A stretch of DNA of 64,000 bases from Cupriavidus gilardii (GCF_008801915.1 NZ_VZOV01000006.1:1-64000), one strand, 5' to 3'. Positions 38,577 to 47,179 are shown, counted from the first letter of the stretch. Numbers and translations: made by a program. The notes: generated by a model not told the origin, from the sequence alone.

Positions 38577-41390
38577 ATGTCGGATAGTCCTAAAACACTG
38601 CTGCTCGTCGATGGGTCGAGCTATCTGTATCGCGCTTATCACGCGCTGCCGGATCTGCGCAACGGCGAAGGCCTGCCCACGGGGGCCATCTACGGCATGA
38701 TCAACATGCTGCGCAAGCTGCGCAACGATTACCCGGCAGAGTATAGCGCCTGCGTGTTCGACGCCAAGGGCAAGACCTTCCGCGATGCGCTGTACCCCGC
38801 ATACAAGGAACATCGCCCCTCGATGCCCGACGATCTCGCCAGGCAGATCGAGCCGATCCACGAGGCAGTGCGCGCGCTGGGCTGGCCGATCGTCGTCGTC
38901 GATGGTGTCGAGGCCGACGACGTGATCGGCTCGCTGGCCTGCCAGGCCACCGCCGAAGGCATCCGCACCGTGGTGTCGACCGGCGACAAGGACCTGGCGC
39001 AGCTGGTGAACGACAGCGTCACGCTGGTCAATACGATGAGCGGCGAAATCCTCGATCCTGCCGGCGTGCTGGCCAAGTTCGGCGTGCCGCCCGAGCGCAT
39101 CGTCGACTATCTGTCGCTGATCGGCGATGCGGTCGACAACGTGCCGGGCGTGCCCAAGGTCGGCCCGAAGACCGCGGTCAAATGGCTGACCGAATACGGC
39201 ACGCTCGACGGCATCATCGCCAACGCGGACAAGATCAAGGGCGTGGTCGGCGAGAACCTGCGCAATACGCTCGAGTGGCTGCCGCGTGCGCGCGAGCTGG
39301 TGACGGTGAAGATCGACTGCGACCTGTCCGAGCCGATCCCCGATTTCCATGCGCTGCGCGACATGGGCGAGGACAAGGAGAAGCTGGTTGCGTTCTTCTC
39401 GCGCTACGGCTTCAAGACGTGGCTGCGCGAGCTGACCGGCGAAAAGCTGCCCGACGCGCGCGCGCAGGCCGCCGCCGCGGCCTCGCGCAACGGTGCGGGC
39501 CAGGGCAGCCTGTTCGATGGGCCCGGCGCGGCAGCGGGCGACGCGGCGCCGGCCGAAGCGCCGCCAGCCGAGATCCGCTACGAGACCGTGGTCACCGAAT
39601 CGGCGCTCGAGGAATGGGCGCGCCGCATCGAACGCGCCGAGCTGACCTGCATCGATACCGAGACCACGTCGATCGATCCGATGCAGGCGCAGCTGGTCGG
39701 CATCTCGCTGTCGGTCGAGCCCGGCATCGCCTGCTATATCCCGGTCGCGCACCAGGGGCCCGACGTGGCCGGCATGGAAGGCCGCGGCCAGCTGCCGCGC
39801 GACGTCGTGCTGGCGCGGCTGCGCGCGTGGCTGGAAGATCCGGCGCGCTACAAGGTCGGCCAGCATCTGAAGTACGACGTCCATGTGTTCGCCAACCACG
39901 GCATCGCGCTGCGCGGCATTCGCCATGACACGATGCTGCAGAGCTACGTGCTGGCCTCGCACCGCAATCACGGCATGGACAGCCTCGCCGAACGGCTGCT
40001 GAACCTGAAGACGCTGACCTACGAAGAGGTCTGCGGCAAGGGCGTCAACCAGCTGTGCTTCGACCAGATCGATCTGGCGCGCGCGACCGAGTACGCGGCC
40101 GAGGACGCCGACGTGACGCTGCGCCTGCATCGCAAGATGTATCCGCAGCTGGAGGCGGCCGACGGCCTGCGCTACGTCTACGAGCGCATCGAGATGCCGG
40201 TGTCGGTGGTGCTGCAGAAGATCGAGCGCAACGGCGTGCTGATCGACGCGCCGCGCCTCGCCGCGCAGAGCGCCGAATTGGGTCAGCGCATGATGGAACT
40301 GGAGCAGCGCGCCTACGAGGCCGCCGGCCAGCCGTTCAATCTGGGCTCGCCGAAGCAGATCGGCGAGATCCTGTTCGGGCGGATGCAGCTGCCGGTCGTC
40401 AAGAAGACCAGCAGCGGCGCACCGTCGACCGACGAAGAGGTGCTGCAGAAGCTGGCCGAGGACTATCCGCTGCCGCGGCTGCTGCTCGACTATCGCGCGC
40501 TGTCCAAGCTGAAGTCGACCTACACCGACAAGCTGCCGCGCATGGTCAATCCGGCCACCGGCCGCGTGCATACCAGCTACGGCCAGGCCACCGCGGTGAC
40601 CGGCCGTCTGGCATCGACCGAGCCGAACCTGCAGAACATCCCGGTGCGTACCGAAGAGGGCAGGCGCATTCGCGAGGCCTTCATCGCGTCGCCGGACCAT
40701 GCGATCGTGTCGGCCGACTATTCGCAGATCGAGCTGCGCATCATGGCCCATATCTCGGGCGACGAGAACCTGCTCGGCGCCTTCGCGCGCGGCGACGACA
40801 TCCACCGCGCCACCGCGGCCGAGATCTTCGGCGTGGCGGCCGATGCGGTCAGCAGCGAGCAGCGCCGCTATGCCAAGGTCATCAACTTCGGCCTGATCTA
40901 CGGCATGAGCGCGTTCGGACTGGCGAGCAATCTCGGCATCGAACGCGAGGCGGCCAAGCACTATATCGACCGCTATTTCATGCGCTATCCGGGCGTGGCG
41001 CGCTACATGGAAGAAACCCGGCAGACGGCGCGCGAGCAGGGCTATGTCGAGACCGTGTTCGGCCGCCGCCTGTGGCTGCCGGACATCAACGGCGGCAACG
41101 GCCCGCGCCGCCAGGCCGCCGAGCGCGCGGCGATCAACGCGCCGATGCAGGGCACGGCGGCCGACCTGATCAAGCTGTCGATGATCGCCGTGCAGGACTG
41201 GATCGAACGCGAGTCGCTCGGCACGCGCCAGATCATGCAGGTGCACGACGAACTGGTGCTGGAGGTGCCGACCGCCGAACTGGAGCTGGTGCGCACGCGC
41301 CTGCCGGAACTGATGTGCGGCGTGGCCGAGCTGCGCGTGCCGCTGGTCGCCGAGACCGGTGTCGGCGCGAACTGGGAAGAAGCGCACTGA
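38577..41390 (+). CDS. polA: DNA polymerase I
   Basis: 937 residues from ATG at 38577; the ATG at 38571 would add Met-Gly. The 5'-3' exonuclease is at 1-300 (LLLVDGSSYLYRAYHALPDL, GVEADDVIGSLA, GDAVDNVPGVP). The 3'-5' proofreading domain keeps its catalytic DxE (IDTETTSIDPM). The polymerase domain has motif A DYSQIELRIMAHISGDENLL (about 714), motif B KVINFGLIYGMSAFGL and motif C MQVHDELVLEVP (about 885). It replaces RNA primers and fills repair gaps. The first codons abut the divergent LOG gene, leaving no intergenic space unless one start is wrong. Confidence 0.97.
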   Translation: MSDSPKTLLLVDGSSYLYRAYHALPDLRNGEGLPTGAIYGMINMLRKLRNDYPAEYSACVFDAKGKTFRDALYPAYKEHRPSMPDDLARQIEPIHEAVRALGWPIVVVDGVEADDVIGSLACQATAEGIRTVVSTGDKDLAQLVNDSVTLVNTMSGEILDPAGVLAKFGVPPERIVDYLSLIGDAVDNVPGVPKVGPKTAVKWLTEYGTLDGIIANADKIKGVVGENLRNTLEWLPRARELVTVKIDCDLSEPIPDFHALRDMGEDKEKLVAFFSRYGFKTWLRELTGEKLPDARAQAAAAASRNGAGQGSLFDGPGAAAGDAAPAEAPPAEIRYETVVTESALEEWARRIERAELTCIDTETTSIDPMQAQLVGISLSVEPGIACYIPVAHQGPDVAGMEGRGQLPRDVVLARLRAWLEDPARYKVGQHLKYDVHVFANHGIALRGIRHDTMLQSYVLASHRNHGMDSLAERLLNLKTLTYEEVCGKGVNQLCFDQIDLARATEYAAEDADVTLRLHRKMYPQLEAADGLRYVYERIEMPVSVVLQKIERNGVLIDAPRLAAQSAELGQRMMELEQRAYEAAGQPFNLGSPKQIGEILFGRMQLPVVKKTSSGAPSTDEEVLQKLAEDYPLPRLLLDYRALSKLKSTYTDKLPRMVNPATGRVHTSYGQATAVTGRLASTEPNLQNIPVRTEEGRRIREAFIASPDHAIVSADYSQIELRIMAHISGDENLLGAFARGDDIHRATAAEIFGVAADAVSSEQRRYAKVINFGLIYGMSAFGLASNLGIEREAAKHYIDRYFMRYPGVARYMEETRQTAREQGYVETVFGRRLWLPDINGGNGPRRQAAERAAINAPMQGTAADLIKLSMIAVQDWIERESLGTRQIMQVHDELVLEVPTAELELVRTRLPELMCGVAELRVPLVAETGVGANWEEAH

Positions 41391-41424
41391 GCGAAAGGGG
41401 CCTCACCCCGGCCCCGTCTTGCCA

Positions 41425-41447
41425 AGTTTGCTGCATTGCAGCAAACT
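41425..41447. promoter_or_regulatory. 10-bp palindrome between polA and the NADH dehydrogenase gene
   Basis: AGTTTGCTGC-ATT-GCAGCAAACT is a perfect inverted repeat 70 bp before the ndh start and 35 bp after polA. No T-tract follows, so an operator is as likely as a terminator. A second GC-rich hairpin (CCGCCGG...CCGGCGG) lies at about 41476-41494. Confidence 0.6.
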
Positions 41448-41517
41448 GACGCAGAAGAATGCAAGCGGCAGTACCCGCCGGCGAGCCGGCGGTCCGACCA
41501 TCCAGAACGGATAGAAC

Positions 41518-42846
41518 ATGCAAACAAGCGCGCATCGGATTGTCGTAGTCGGCGGTGGAGCAGGTGGGCTGGAACTGGTAACGCGTCTCGGCGACAAGCT
41601 GGGCAAGCGCGGCGCCGCCCATGTCACGCTGGTGGACCGTTCGCCCACGCACATCTGGAAGCCGCTGCTGCACGAGGTCGCCGCCGGCAGCATGGATCAG
41701 AACACCCACCAGCTCGAATATGCCGCGCAGGCGCTCTGGCACCATTTCGAGTTCCAGCAGGGCGAACTGACGGGCCTGGATCGCGCGCGCAAGACTATCT
41801 CGGTGGCCGCCTGCGTCGATCAGGACGGCATCGAACTGCTGCCCGCGCGCGAGATTCCGTATGACACGCTGGTGCTGGCCATCGGATCGATCACGCATTT
41901 CTTCGGCACGCCGGGCGCGGCCGAGCATGCGATCGCGCTCGATACCGTCGAGCAGGCGGAGCGCTTCCGCCGCCGGCTGATTTCCGCCTGCGTGCGGGCC
42001 CAGAACGGGCTGGCGCGGGACGACGACGATGGCGATGGACGCCCCGACGTCGATGTCGTGATCGTTGGCGCCGGCGCGACCGGGGTCGAGCTGTCCGCCG
42101 AGCTGCGCAATACCGCGCAGGTGCTGAACGCCTACGGGCTGCATCGTCTGGACCCGCGCCGCGACATCCATATCACGCTGATAGAGGGCGGCCCGCGCAT
42201 CCTGCCGGCGCTGTCCGAGCGGGTGTCGAAGGAAACCGCCGAGCTGCTGGGCAAGCTGGACGTGCGCATGCTGGTCGGCGAGCGTGTCACCGAGATCGCG
42301 CCCGATGCGGTACTGACGGCCAGCGGCAAGCGGATCCCCGCCGAGCTGACGGTCTGGGCGGCGGGCATCACGGCGCCGCCGGTGCTGAAGACGCTCGACC
42401 TGCCGTTGAGCCGGCAGGGCCAGATCGTCGTCAAGCAGACGCTGCAGAGCGAGGGCGACCCGGACATCTTTGCGTTCGGCGATTGCGCCAGCTGCCCGTG
42501 GCCCGCCAAGCAGACCACGGTGCCGCCGCGCGCGCAGGCCGCGCACCAGCAGGCCAGCTTCCTGTACGACGCGCTGCGCGCGCGGCTGGAAGGGCGGCCA
42601 TTGCCGGAATTCCAGTTCAAGGATCTCGGCTCGCTGGTGTCGCTGGGCCGCTTTACCGCGGTCGGCAATCTGATGGGCGGGCTGATCGGCGGCTCGATGT
42701 TCATCGAGGGGCTGATGGCGCGGCTGATGTACACCTCGCTGTATCGGATGCATGTGATGGCGCTGCATGGCGCCGTGCGCATGGCGCTCGATACGGTGGC
42801 CCACTGGCTGCGCAGCAAGACCCATCCGCGCGTGAAGCTGCACTGA
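41518..42846 (+). CDS. ndh: Type II NADH dehydrogenase (FAD-dependent oxidoreductase)
   Basis: 442 residues. Two Rossmann folds: FAD binding at the start (RIVVVGGGAGGLELVTRLG) and NADH binding near 178-192 (DVVIVGAGATGVELSAEL). The sequence THIWKPLLHEVAAGSMD and the late FAFGDCASCPWPAKQTTVPPRAQAAHQQA are typical of NDH-2, which passes electrons from NADH to quinone without pumping. The C-terminal amphipathic helices (LMYTSLYRMHVMALHGAVRMAL) attach it to the inner membrane. An Asp-rich loop (DDDDGDGRPD) precedes the second fold. Confidence 0.9.
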   Translation: MQTSAHRIVVVGGGAGGLELVTRLGDKLGKRGAAHVTLVDRSPTHIWKPLLHEVAAGSMDQNTHQLEYAAQALWHHFEFQQGELTGLDRARKTISVAACVDQDGIELLPAREIPYDTLVLAIGSITHFFGTPGAAEHAIALDTVEQAERFRRRLISACVRAQNGLARDDDDGDGRPDVDVVIVGAGATGVELSAELRNTAQVLNAYGLHRLDPRRDIHITLIEGGPRILPALSERVSKETAELLGKLDVRMLVGERVTEIAPDAVLTASGKRIPAELTVWAAGITAPPVLKTLDLPLSRQGQIVVKQTLQSEGDPDIFAFGDCASCPWPAKQTTVPPRAQAAHQQASFLYDALRARLEGRPLPEFQFKDLGSLVSLGRFTAVGNLMGGLIGGSMFIEGLMARLMYTSLYRMHVMALHGAVRMALDTVAHWLRSKTHPRVKLH

Positions 42847-42890
42847 GCGATTCGCCGCCGCTTGGCCAAGGTGCGGCGGGGTGCGGCAGG

Positions 42891-42920
42891 GCGACAAGGC
42901 GCGACAAGGCGCGACAAGGC
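42891..42920. repeat. Three perfect tandem copies of GCGACAAGGC
   Basis: Units at 42891-42900, 42901-42910 and 42911-42920 are identical. They lie in the 217-bp space between ndh and the dienelactone hydrolase gene. A related GGCGACGGC follows. Slippage or a protein-binding block are both possible. Confidence 0.7.
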
Positions 42921-43063
42921 ACAGCGAGGCGACGGCGCGGCTCCCGCGGGCCGCCGCCCTGCAGCGTGCGCTGGACACCATGTTTGCTTAGAATCGCCTT
43001 CCTGATGCTCCGGCTCGTCCGCTGGCGCAGCGTCCGTCCGTTCGCCAACATCAGGAGACCCGC

Positions 43064-43939
43064 ATGCTCAAGCCCGAAGTGGAAAGCCTCGTACCCGGCC
43101 AGACGTTCGACCGGCGCAGCTTCGTCAAGACCGCCCTCGGCTCTGCCTTCGCCGCCGCTGCGCTGCCGGTCACCGCGCAGGCGATCAAGACCGATTTCGA
43201 AGGGCTGACGGCGGGCGAAGTCACGATCCCGTCCGGCGACTTCAAGATGCCGATCTACCGCGCGATGCCGCAAGGCAAGCGCGATCTGCCGGTGGTGCTG
43301 GTGATCAGCGAGATCTTCGGCGTGCACGAGTACATCGCCGACACCTGCCGGCGCCTGGCCAAGCAGGGCTATCTGGCGGTCGCGCCGGAGCTGTTCGCGC
43401 GCCAGGGCGATCCGACCAGCTTCGGCACGATCCAGGAACTGCAGCGCGAGATCATCGCCAAGACGCCGGACAGCGAGGTGCTGGGCGACCTCGATGCGGC
43501 GGTCGCATGGGCCGGCGCCAATGGCGGCAATGTCGGCAAGCTCGGCATCACCGGCTTCTGCTGGGGCGGGCGCATCGTCTGGCTCTACGCCGCGCACAGC
43601 ACGCAGCTGAAGGCGGGCGTCGCCTGGTACGGCCGGCTCAGCGGCGACACCACGCCGCTGCAGCCCCGCCATCCGCTCGATATCGCCGCGCAGCTGAAGG
43701 CGCCTGTGCTTGGCCTGTACGGCGGCAAGGACACCGGCATCCCGCTCGAAGCCGTCCACAAGATGAAGACGGCGCTGGCGGCGGCCAACAATCCGGCCGC
43801 CCGCGCCTCGCAGTTCATCGTCTATCCCGAGTCCGGCCACGCCTTCCATGCCGACTACCGCCCGAGCTATCGCGAGGCGGACGCGAAGGACGGATGGCAG
43901 AAGTGCCTGGCCTGGTTCAAGGAGCATGGGGTGGCGTAG
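43064..43939 (+). CDS. Dienelactone hydrolase family protein with Tat signal
   Basis: 291 residues. The N-terminal DRRSFVKTALGSAFAAAALPVTAQA has a twin-arginine motif (RRSFVK) and a hydrophobic region, so Tat export is likely. The alpha/beta-hydrolase domain has the dienelactone hydrolase triad: Cys166 (GFCWGG), Asp223 (GGKDTGIP) and His259 (GHAFHADYR). Canonical DLH opens the lactone ring in chlorocatechol breakdown, but exported family members act on unknown esters. It is on its own, with no catabolic cluster nearby. Confidence 0.9.
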   Translation: MLKPEVESLVPGQTFDRRSFVKTALGSAFAAAALPVTAQAIKTDFEGLTAGEVTIPSGDFKMPIYRAMPQGKRDLPVVLVISEIFGVHEYIADTCRRLAKQGYLAVAPELFARQGDPTSFGTIQELQREIIAKTPDSEVLGDLDAAVAWAGANGGNVGKLGITGFCWGGRIVWLYAAHSTQLKAGVAWYGRLSGDTTPLQPRHPLDIAAQLKAPVLGLYGGKDTGIPLEAVHKMKTALAAANNPAARASQFIVYPESGHAFHADYRPSYREADAKDGWQKCLAWFKEHGVA

Positions 43940-43990
43940 CGCATAGGCCAGGCATCTCGCCTTCGGCGCGACGCTTCGCTCGCGAATCCC

Positions 43991-44011
43991 TATAATGGGT
44001 ACGATCGTACC
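43991..44011 (+). promoter_or_regulatory. Promoter with a perfect 14-bp palindrome upstream of the MNT-HEPN pair
   Basis: TATAAT (43991-43996) is followed one base later by GGTACGATCGTACC (43998-44011), a perfect palindrome. Occupancy of this site would block RNA polymerase. The downstream gene has an N-terminal winged-helix region, so autoregulation is plausible. Confidence 0.7.
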
Positions 44012-44026
44012 TAAATTGGGGATATA

Positions 44027-44602
44027 GTGGGACTGGCCGATTTCATGTTCGCACCCGCGGTTCAGCGGGTGTTGGCACGTGTGTACGGCGAGCCGACACG
44101 CACTTTCACACTCAGTGAACTGATCGAGCATGCCGGAGGAGGGCGCGGCAACAGCCAGCGCCACGTCCAGCGGCTGATCGATGCCGGCGTGCTGTCGGAG
44201 CAGCCAAGACGCGGCAACCAACGGGTCATTCGCGCCAATACCGCGTTTGCGCTCTATCCCGAGCTGCAGAGCATCTGCAGCAAGTCGTTTGGCCTGGTCG
44301 AACCGATACGGGCTGCCTTGCGGCCGTTAGCCGGCGAAATCGCGGAAGCCTTCCTCTTTGGCTCCGTAGCGCGGCAAGAGGACAGCCATCGCAGCGATAT
44401 CGATCTGATGGTGATTGGGACGGCGCCGATGATGGCGCTAATGGACGCAATGCTGAAAATCGAGGTGGAACTTGGTCGCCCTGTACATCTGAATGCGTAC
44501 TCTCCTGCCGAATGGGCGGATCTCGTGAGCAAGGACCCCGTCGTTGCGCGAATTGCCGCCGGTTCGATCGTGAGGGTGCTCCCTGATGTCCCGGCCACAT
44601 GA
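44027..44602 (+). CDS. MNT-type nucleotidyltransferase antitoxin with N-terminal wHTH
   Basis: 191 residues from GTG at 44027, with GGGG 6 nt upstream. Residues about 20-75 look like a winged helix (TRTFTLSELIEHAGGGRGN, SQRHVQRLIDAGVLSEQ). The nucleotidyltransferase motif is FLFGSVARQEDSHRSDIDLM, with Gly112-Ser113 and Asp124/Asp126, matching the MNT (minimal nucleotidyltransferase) fold. In HEPN-MNT modules the MNT partner adenylylates and inactivates the HEPN toxin. It overlaps the downstream HEPN gene by 17 bp, and codon use is less GC-rich than the neighbours, which suggests transfer. Confidence 0.8.
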   Translation: MGLADFMFAPAVQRVLARVYGEPTRTFTLSELIEHAGGGRGNSQRHVQRLIDAGVLSEQPRRGNQRVIRANTAFALYPELQSICSKSFGLVEPIRAALRPLAGEIAEAFLFGSVARQEDSHRSDIDLMVIGTAPMMALMDAMLKIEVELGRPVHLNAYSPAEWADLVSKDPVVARIAAGSIVRVLPDVPAT

Positions 44603-45041
44603 ATATCAAAATCTGATTCGTCTCAACTGCTTTGCCGAACAACCGCGAACGCCGGGCGCGCTCGAGGCCTATTTGGCCAATGCACGTGCTTATTTGGCTG
44701 CCGGCCGGCAACTGGATGCCGACGAAGCGCCCATGCCGGTCTTTTCCATCGCATACGAAGGGTTTTTCCAGGTAGTCCAGGCAGTGCTGGAATTCCACGA
44801 GGTACGGATTCGCGATGCCGGTCGCAATATGGCGATTCAGCGCGTCTGTGCGGACCTGGGAATGACCAACGCTGAATTCGCTTTCGTGGTCAACGCCCAC
44901 ATGCGGCGCAATGGCACCAGCTATACCTCTCCCTTTCCTCCCATTTCGGCGAGTCAGGCAACAGCCCTGCTGTCGATACTCGACAAGTACTTGAAAGCGG
45001 CCCAGCGCTTGACCGGCACAGCGGGGGGTGCACAGCAATAG
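44586..45041 (+). CDS. HEPN-domain toxin-like protein
   Basis: 151 residues, all helical. The C-terminal motif MRRNGTSYTSPFPPISASQA places Arg108 and Tyr113 where HEPN nucleases carry R-x4-(H/Y), and the pattern of helices (IAYEGFFQVVQAVLEFHEV, ATALLSILDKYLKAAQRL) is that of the family. HEPN toxins of HEPN-MNT modules are RNases. The His of the Rx4HxY form is not seen. The gene overlaps the upstream MNT gene, so the two are translationally coupled. Lower GC is shared with that gene. Confidence 0.72.
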   Translation: MSRPHEYQNLIRLNCFAEQPRTPGALEAYLANARAYLAAGRQLDADEAPMPVFSIAYEGFFQVVQAVLEFHEVRIRDAGRNMAIQRVCADLGMTNAEFAFVVNAHMRRNGTSYTSPFPPISASQATALLSILDKYLKAAQRLTGTAGGAQQ

Positions 45042-45075
45042 CGAGGCGACGAACTGCCAGCGTGCCGCAGGCCCA

Positions 45076-45103
45076 TTGCAAAATCCCCCGACCTCCGTAC
45101 AAT
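45076..45103 (+). promoter_or_regulatory. Sigma-70 promoter upstream of the ZIP transporter
   Basis: TTGCAA (45076-45081) and TACAAT (45098-45103) are separated by 16 bp. Transcription would start after the HEPN stop and about 100 bp before the ZIP coding region. Confidence 0.6.
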
Positions 45104-45210
45104 GCGGGCTTTGCGCCTCTTGCAACAGTGTTGCGTTTATACGGACGGATGCGGCCTGGCCGCGTGGCCGGCGACGACACAGGCAGGGGCGAACCCTCCG
45201 GGAGCCCATC

Positions 45211-46053
45211 ATCTTTTCCACGCTCGTCTTGATCCTGCTGGCCACCACGATTTCCGGCGTGGGCAGCATTCTCGGTGCCGCCTTGCTGTCGCTGACCGCG
45301 GCGTCGCGCGCGGTGGAGCGCATGGTCAGTTTTTCGGTCGGCGTGCTGCTGGCGACCGCCTTGCTGCACTCGCTGCCGGAGGCGTTCGCCTCGGGCGCCG
45401 ACCCGCGCGCGCTGTTCGGCACGCTGCTGGCGGGCCTGCTCGGCTTCTTCCTGCTGGAGAAGATCTCGCTGCTGCGCCATTCGCACCACCACGAGGGCGA
45501 CGGCCATCATCACCATCACGGGCATGATCGCGAGGAGGCCGGCCGCAGCGGCCTGACGATCCTGGTCGGCGACACCTTCCATAATTTCGCCGACGGCATC
45601 GTGATCGCCGCGGCGTTCCTGGCCGATCCCAAGATCGGCATCGTCACCGCGCTGGCGATCGCCGCGCACGAGATCCCGCAGGAAGTGGGCGACTTCATCG
45701 TGCTGCTCAACGCCGGATTCTCGAAGGCGCGCGCGTTTGCCTTCAATCTGCTGTCGAGCCTGGCCGCGGTGGCCGGCGGTCTGGTGGGGTACTTCCTGCT
45801 CGACGAGATGAGCGGCTGGGTACCGTATGTGCTGGTGATCGCCGCCAGCAGCTTCCTCTATATCGCGGTCAGCGACCTGATGCCGCAGATGCAGCGCAAG
45901 CCGCGCTGGCGCGAGTCGATCGTGCAGGTGGTGCTGGTGGCCGCCGGCATCGCGGCGATCGTCTGGGTGACCGACGGCGTCCACGATCACCACGGCCACG
46001 GCGAGGCCGGCCATGGCGGGGCCGGCCATGCGCATGCGCACGCCGACCATTGA
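45211..46053 (+). CDS. ZIP-family metal transporter (probable AUC start)
   Basis: 280 residues if translation begins at the ATC at 45211, with GGGAG 6 nt before it. The in-frame ATG upstream (45028) would add a 61-aa non-membrane stretch and lies before the promoter. The protein has about eight helices, a His-rich loop (HSHHHEGDGHHHHHGHD), the ZIP metal sites in GDTFHNFADGIVIAAAF (helix IV) and AIAAHEIPQEVGDF (helix V), and a His-rich tail. ZIP transporters import zinc, iron or manganese. The lack of ATG, GTG or TTG is unusual and is flagged in findings. Confidence 0.8.
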   Translation: MFSTLVLILLATTISGVGSILGAALLSLTAASRAVERMVSFSVGVLLATALLHSLPEAFASGADPRALFGTLLAGLLGFFLLEKISLLRHSHHHEGDGHHHHHGHDREEAGRSGLTILVGDTFHNFADGIVIAAAFLADPKIGIVTALAIAAHEIPQEVGDFIVLLNAGFSKARAFAFNLLSSLAAVAGGLVGYFLLDEMSGWVPYVLVIAASSFLYIAVSDLMPQMQRKPRWRESIVQVVLVAAGIAAIVWVTDGVHDHHGHGEAGHGGAGHAHAHADH

Positions 46054-46117
46054 GTGGAACCGGCCGCGGCGCCACGCGGGCGGCTGATTGCGCCAGCGGC
46101 GGCCTGCCGCCTGCGGT

Positions 46118-46996
46118 CTACCGGTCCCCGGTCGCGACCGGCCGCGCCGGATCGGCGCACCACTCGCTCCACGAGCCGGGATAAAGCGCCGCGCCCGAGA
46201 GTCCCGCGACTTCCAGCGCCAGCAGGTTGTGGCAGGCGGTGACACCGGAGCCGCACTGCATCACCGCGCGCTCGGCCGGCGTCGCACCCAGCACGCCGCC
46301 GAATTCGCCGCGCAGCGCCGCGGCAGGCTTGAAGCGGCCGTCGGGCTGCAGATTGTCCTTGAAGCAGCGGTTGACCGCGCCGGGAATATGGCCGCCGACC
46401 GGGTCCAGCGTTTCGTTCTCGCCGCGGAAGCGATCCGGCGCGCGGGCATCGACGACCAGCCGCGACGGCGACTGCAGATTGGCCATCAGCGTATCCGCGT
46501 CGACGGTGCCGACCAGCGAAGGGCGCCGGGTCAGGTTGCCGCCGGCATGGGCTTCGGGCTCCGGCGTGGTGCCGCTCTCCAGCGGCAGGCCGGCGGCGAT
46601 CCACGCCTGCTTGCCGCCGTCGAGCACGGCCACCGCTTCGTGGCCGATCCAGCGCAGCAGCCACCAGGCACGGGCCGCATACATGCCGCCCTGCGCGTCG
46701 TAGACCACCACCTGGCTGTCGTCGTTGACGCCCAGCGCGCGCAGGCGCGCGGTCAGCGCGTCGGGATCGGGCAGCGGATGACGGCCGTTGCGGCCGGTCT
46801 TCTCGCCCGACAGCTCGTTGTCCAGATGCAGGTAGAAGGCGCCGGGCAGATGGCTCTGATGGTAGGCCGCGCGGCCGGCGGCCGGATCGGCCAGGTCGAA
46901 GGAGCAATCGATCAGCACGCTGTGCCGGCCCGTGTCCTGGCGCAGCGCATGCAGGTCGGGGCACGAGATCAGCGTGGTCCAAACGGCTTGGGGCAT
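46118..46996 (-). CDS. sseA: 3-mercaptopyruvate/thiosulfate sulfurtransferase (SseA-type)
   Basis: 292 residues, two rhodanese domains. The N-terminal domain is structural (LIDCSFDLADPAAGRAAYHQ, HLPGAFYLHLDNELSG). The second domain has Cys248 in CGSGVTA, the active-site loop of mercaptopyruvate sulfurtransferases, which take sulfur as persulfide from 3-mercaptopyruvate. The loop differs from CRxGx[RT] of thiosulfate-specific enzymes. It is convergent with the ZIP gene. Confidence 0.93.
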   Translation of the reverse strand: MPQAVWTTLISCPDLHALRQDTGRHSVLIDCSFDLADPAAGRAAYHQSHLPGAFYLHLDNELSGEKTGRNGRHPLPDPDALTARLRALGVNDDSQVVVYDAQGGMYAARAWWLLRWIGHEAVAVLDGGKQAWIAAGLPLESGTTPEPEAHAGGNLTRRPSLVGTVDADTLMANLQSPSRLVVDARAPDRFRGENETLDPVGGHIPGAVNRCFKDNLQPDGRFKPAAALRGEFGGVLGATPAERAVMQCGSGVTACHNLLALEVAGLSGAALYPGSWSEWCADPARPVATGDR

Positions 46997-47134
46997 CGTA
47001 AAACCTGTCTAGTGGCGACGGATCGTCGAGGAATCTCGATGATCGCCGAAAGTGGCGCCTGCCGCCATCGGAGCGAGGCTGACGCGGGGCGGGTTCTGGT
47101 GGCGCGCCGTGCCGCCGGTGCCGGCCTGGTGTTC

Positions 47135-47160
47135 CCCCTTTCCCGCTTGCGGGAGAGGGG
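47135..47160. repeat. CCCCTTTCCCGC/GCGGGAGAGGGG REP-like hairpin
   Basis: The arms form a 12-bp stem with one or two mismatches and a TT loop between the DMT gene and sseA. It could end transcription of the DMT gene on the minus strand, although there is no long T-tract. Confidence 0.65.
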
Positions 47161-47179
47161 AGTTCCAGGGCCCTGGGGC

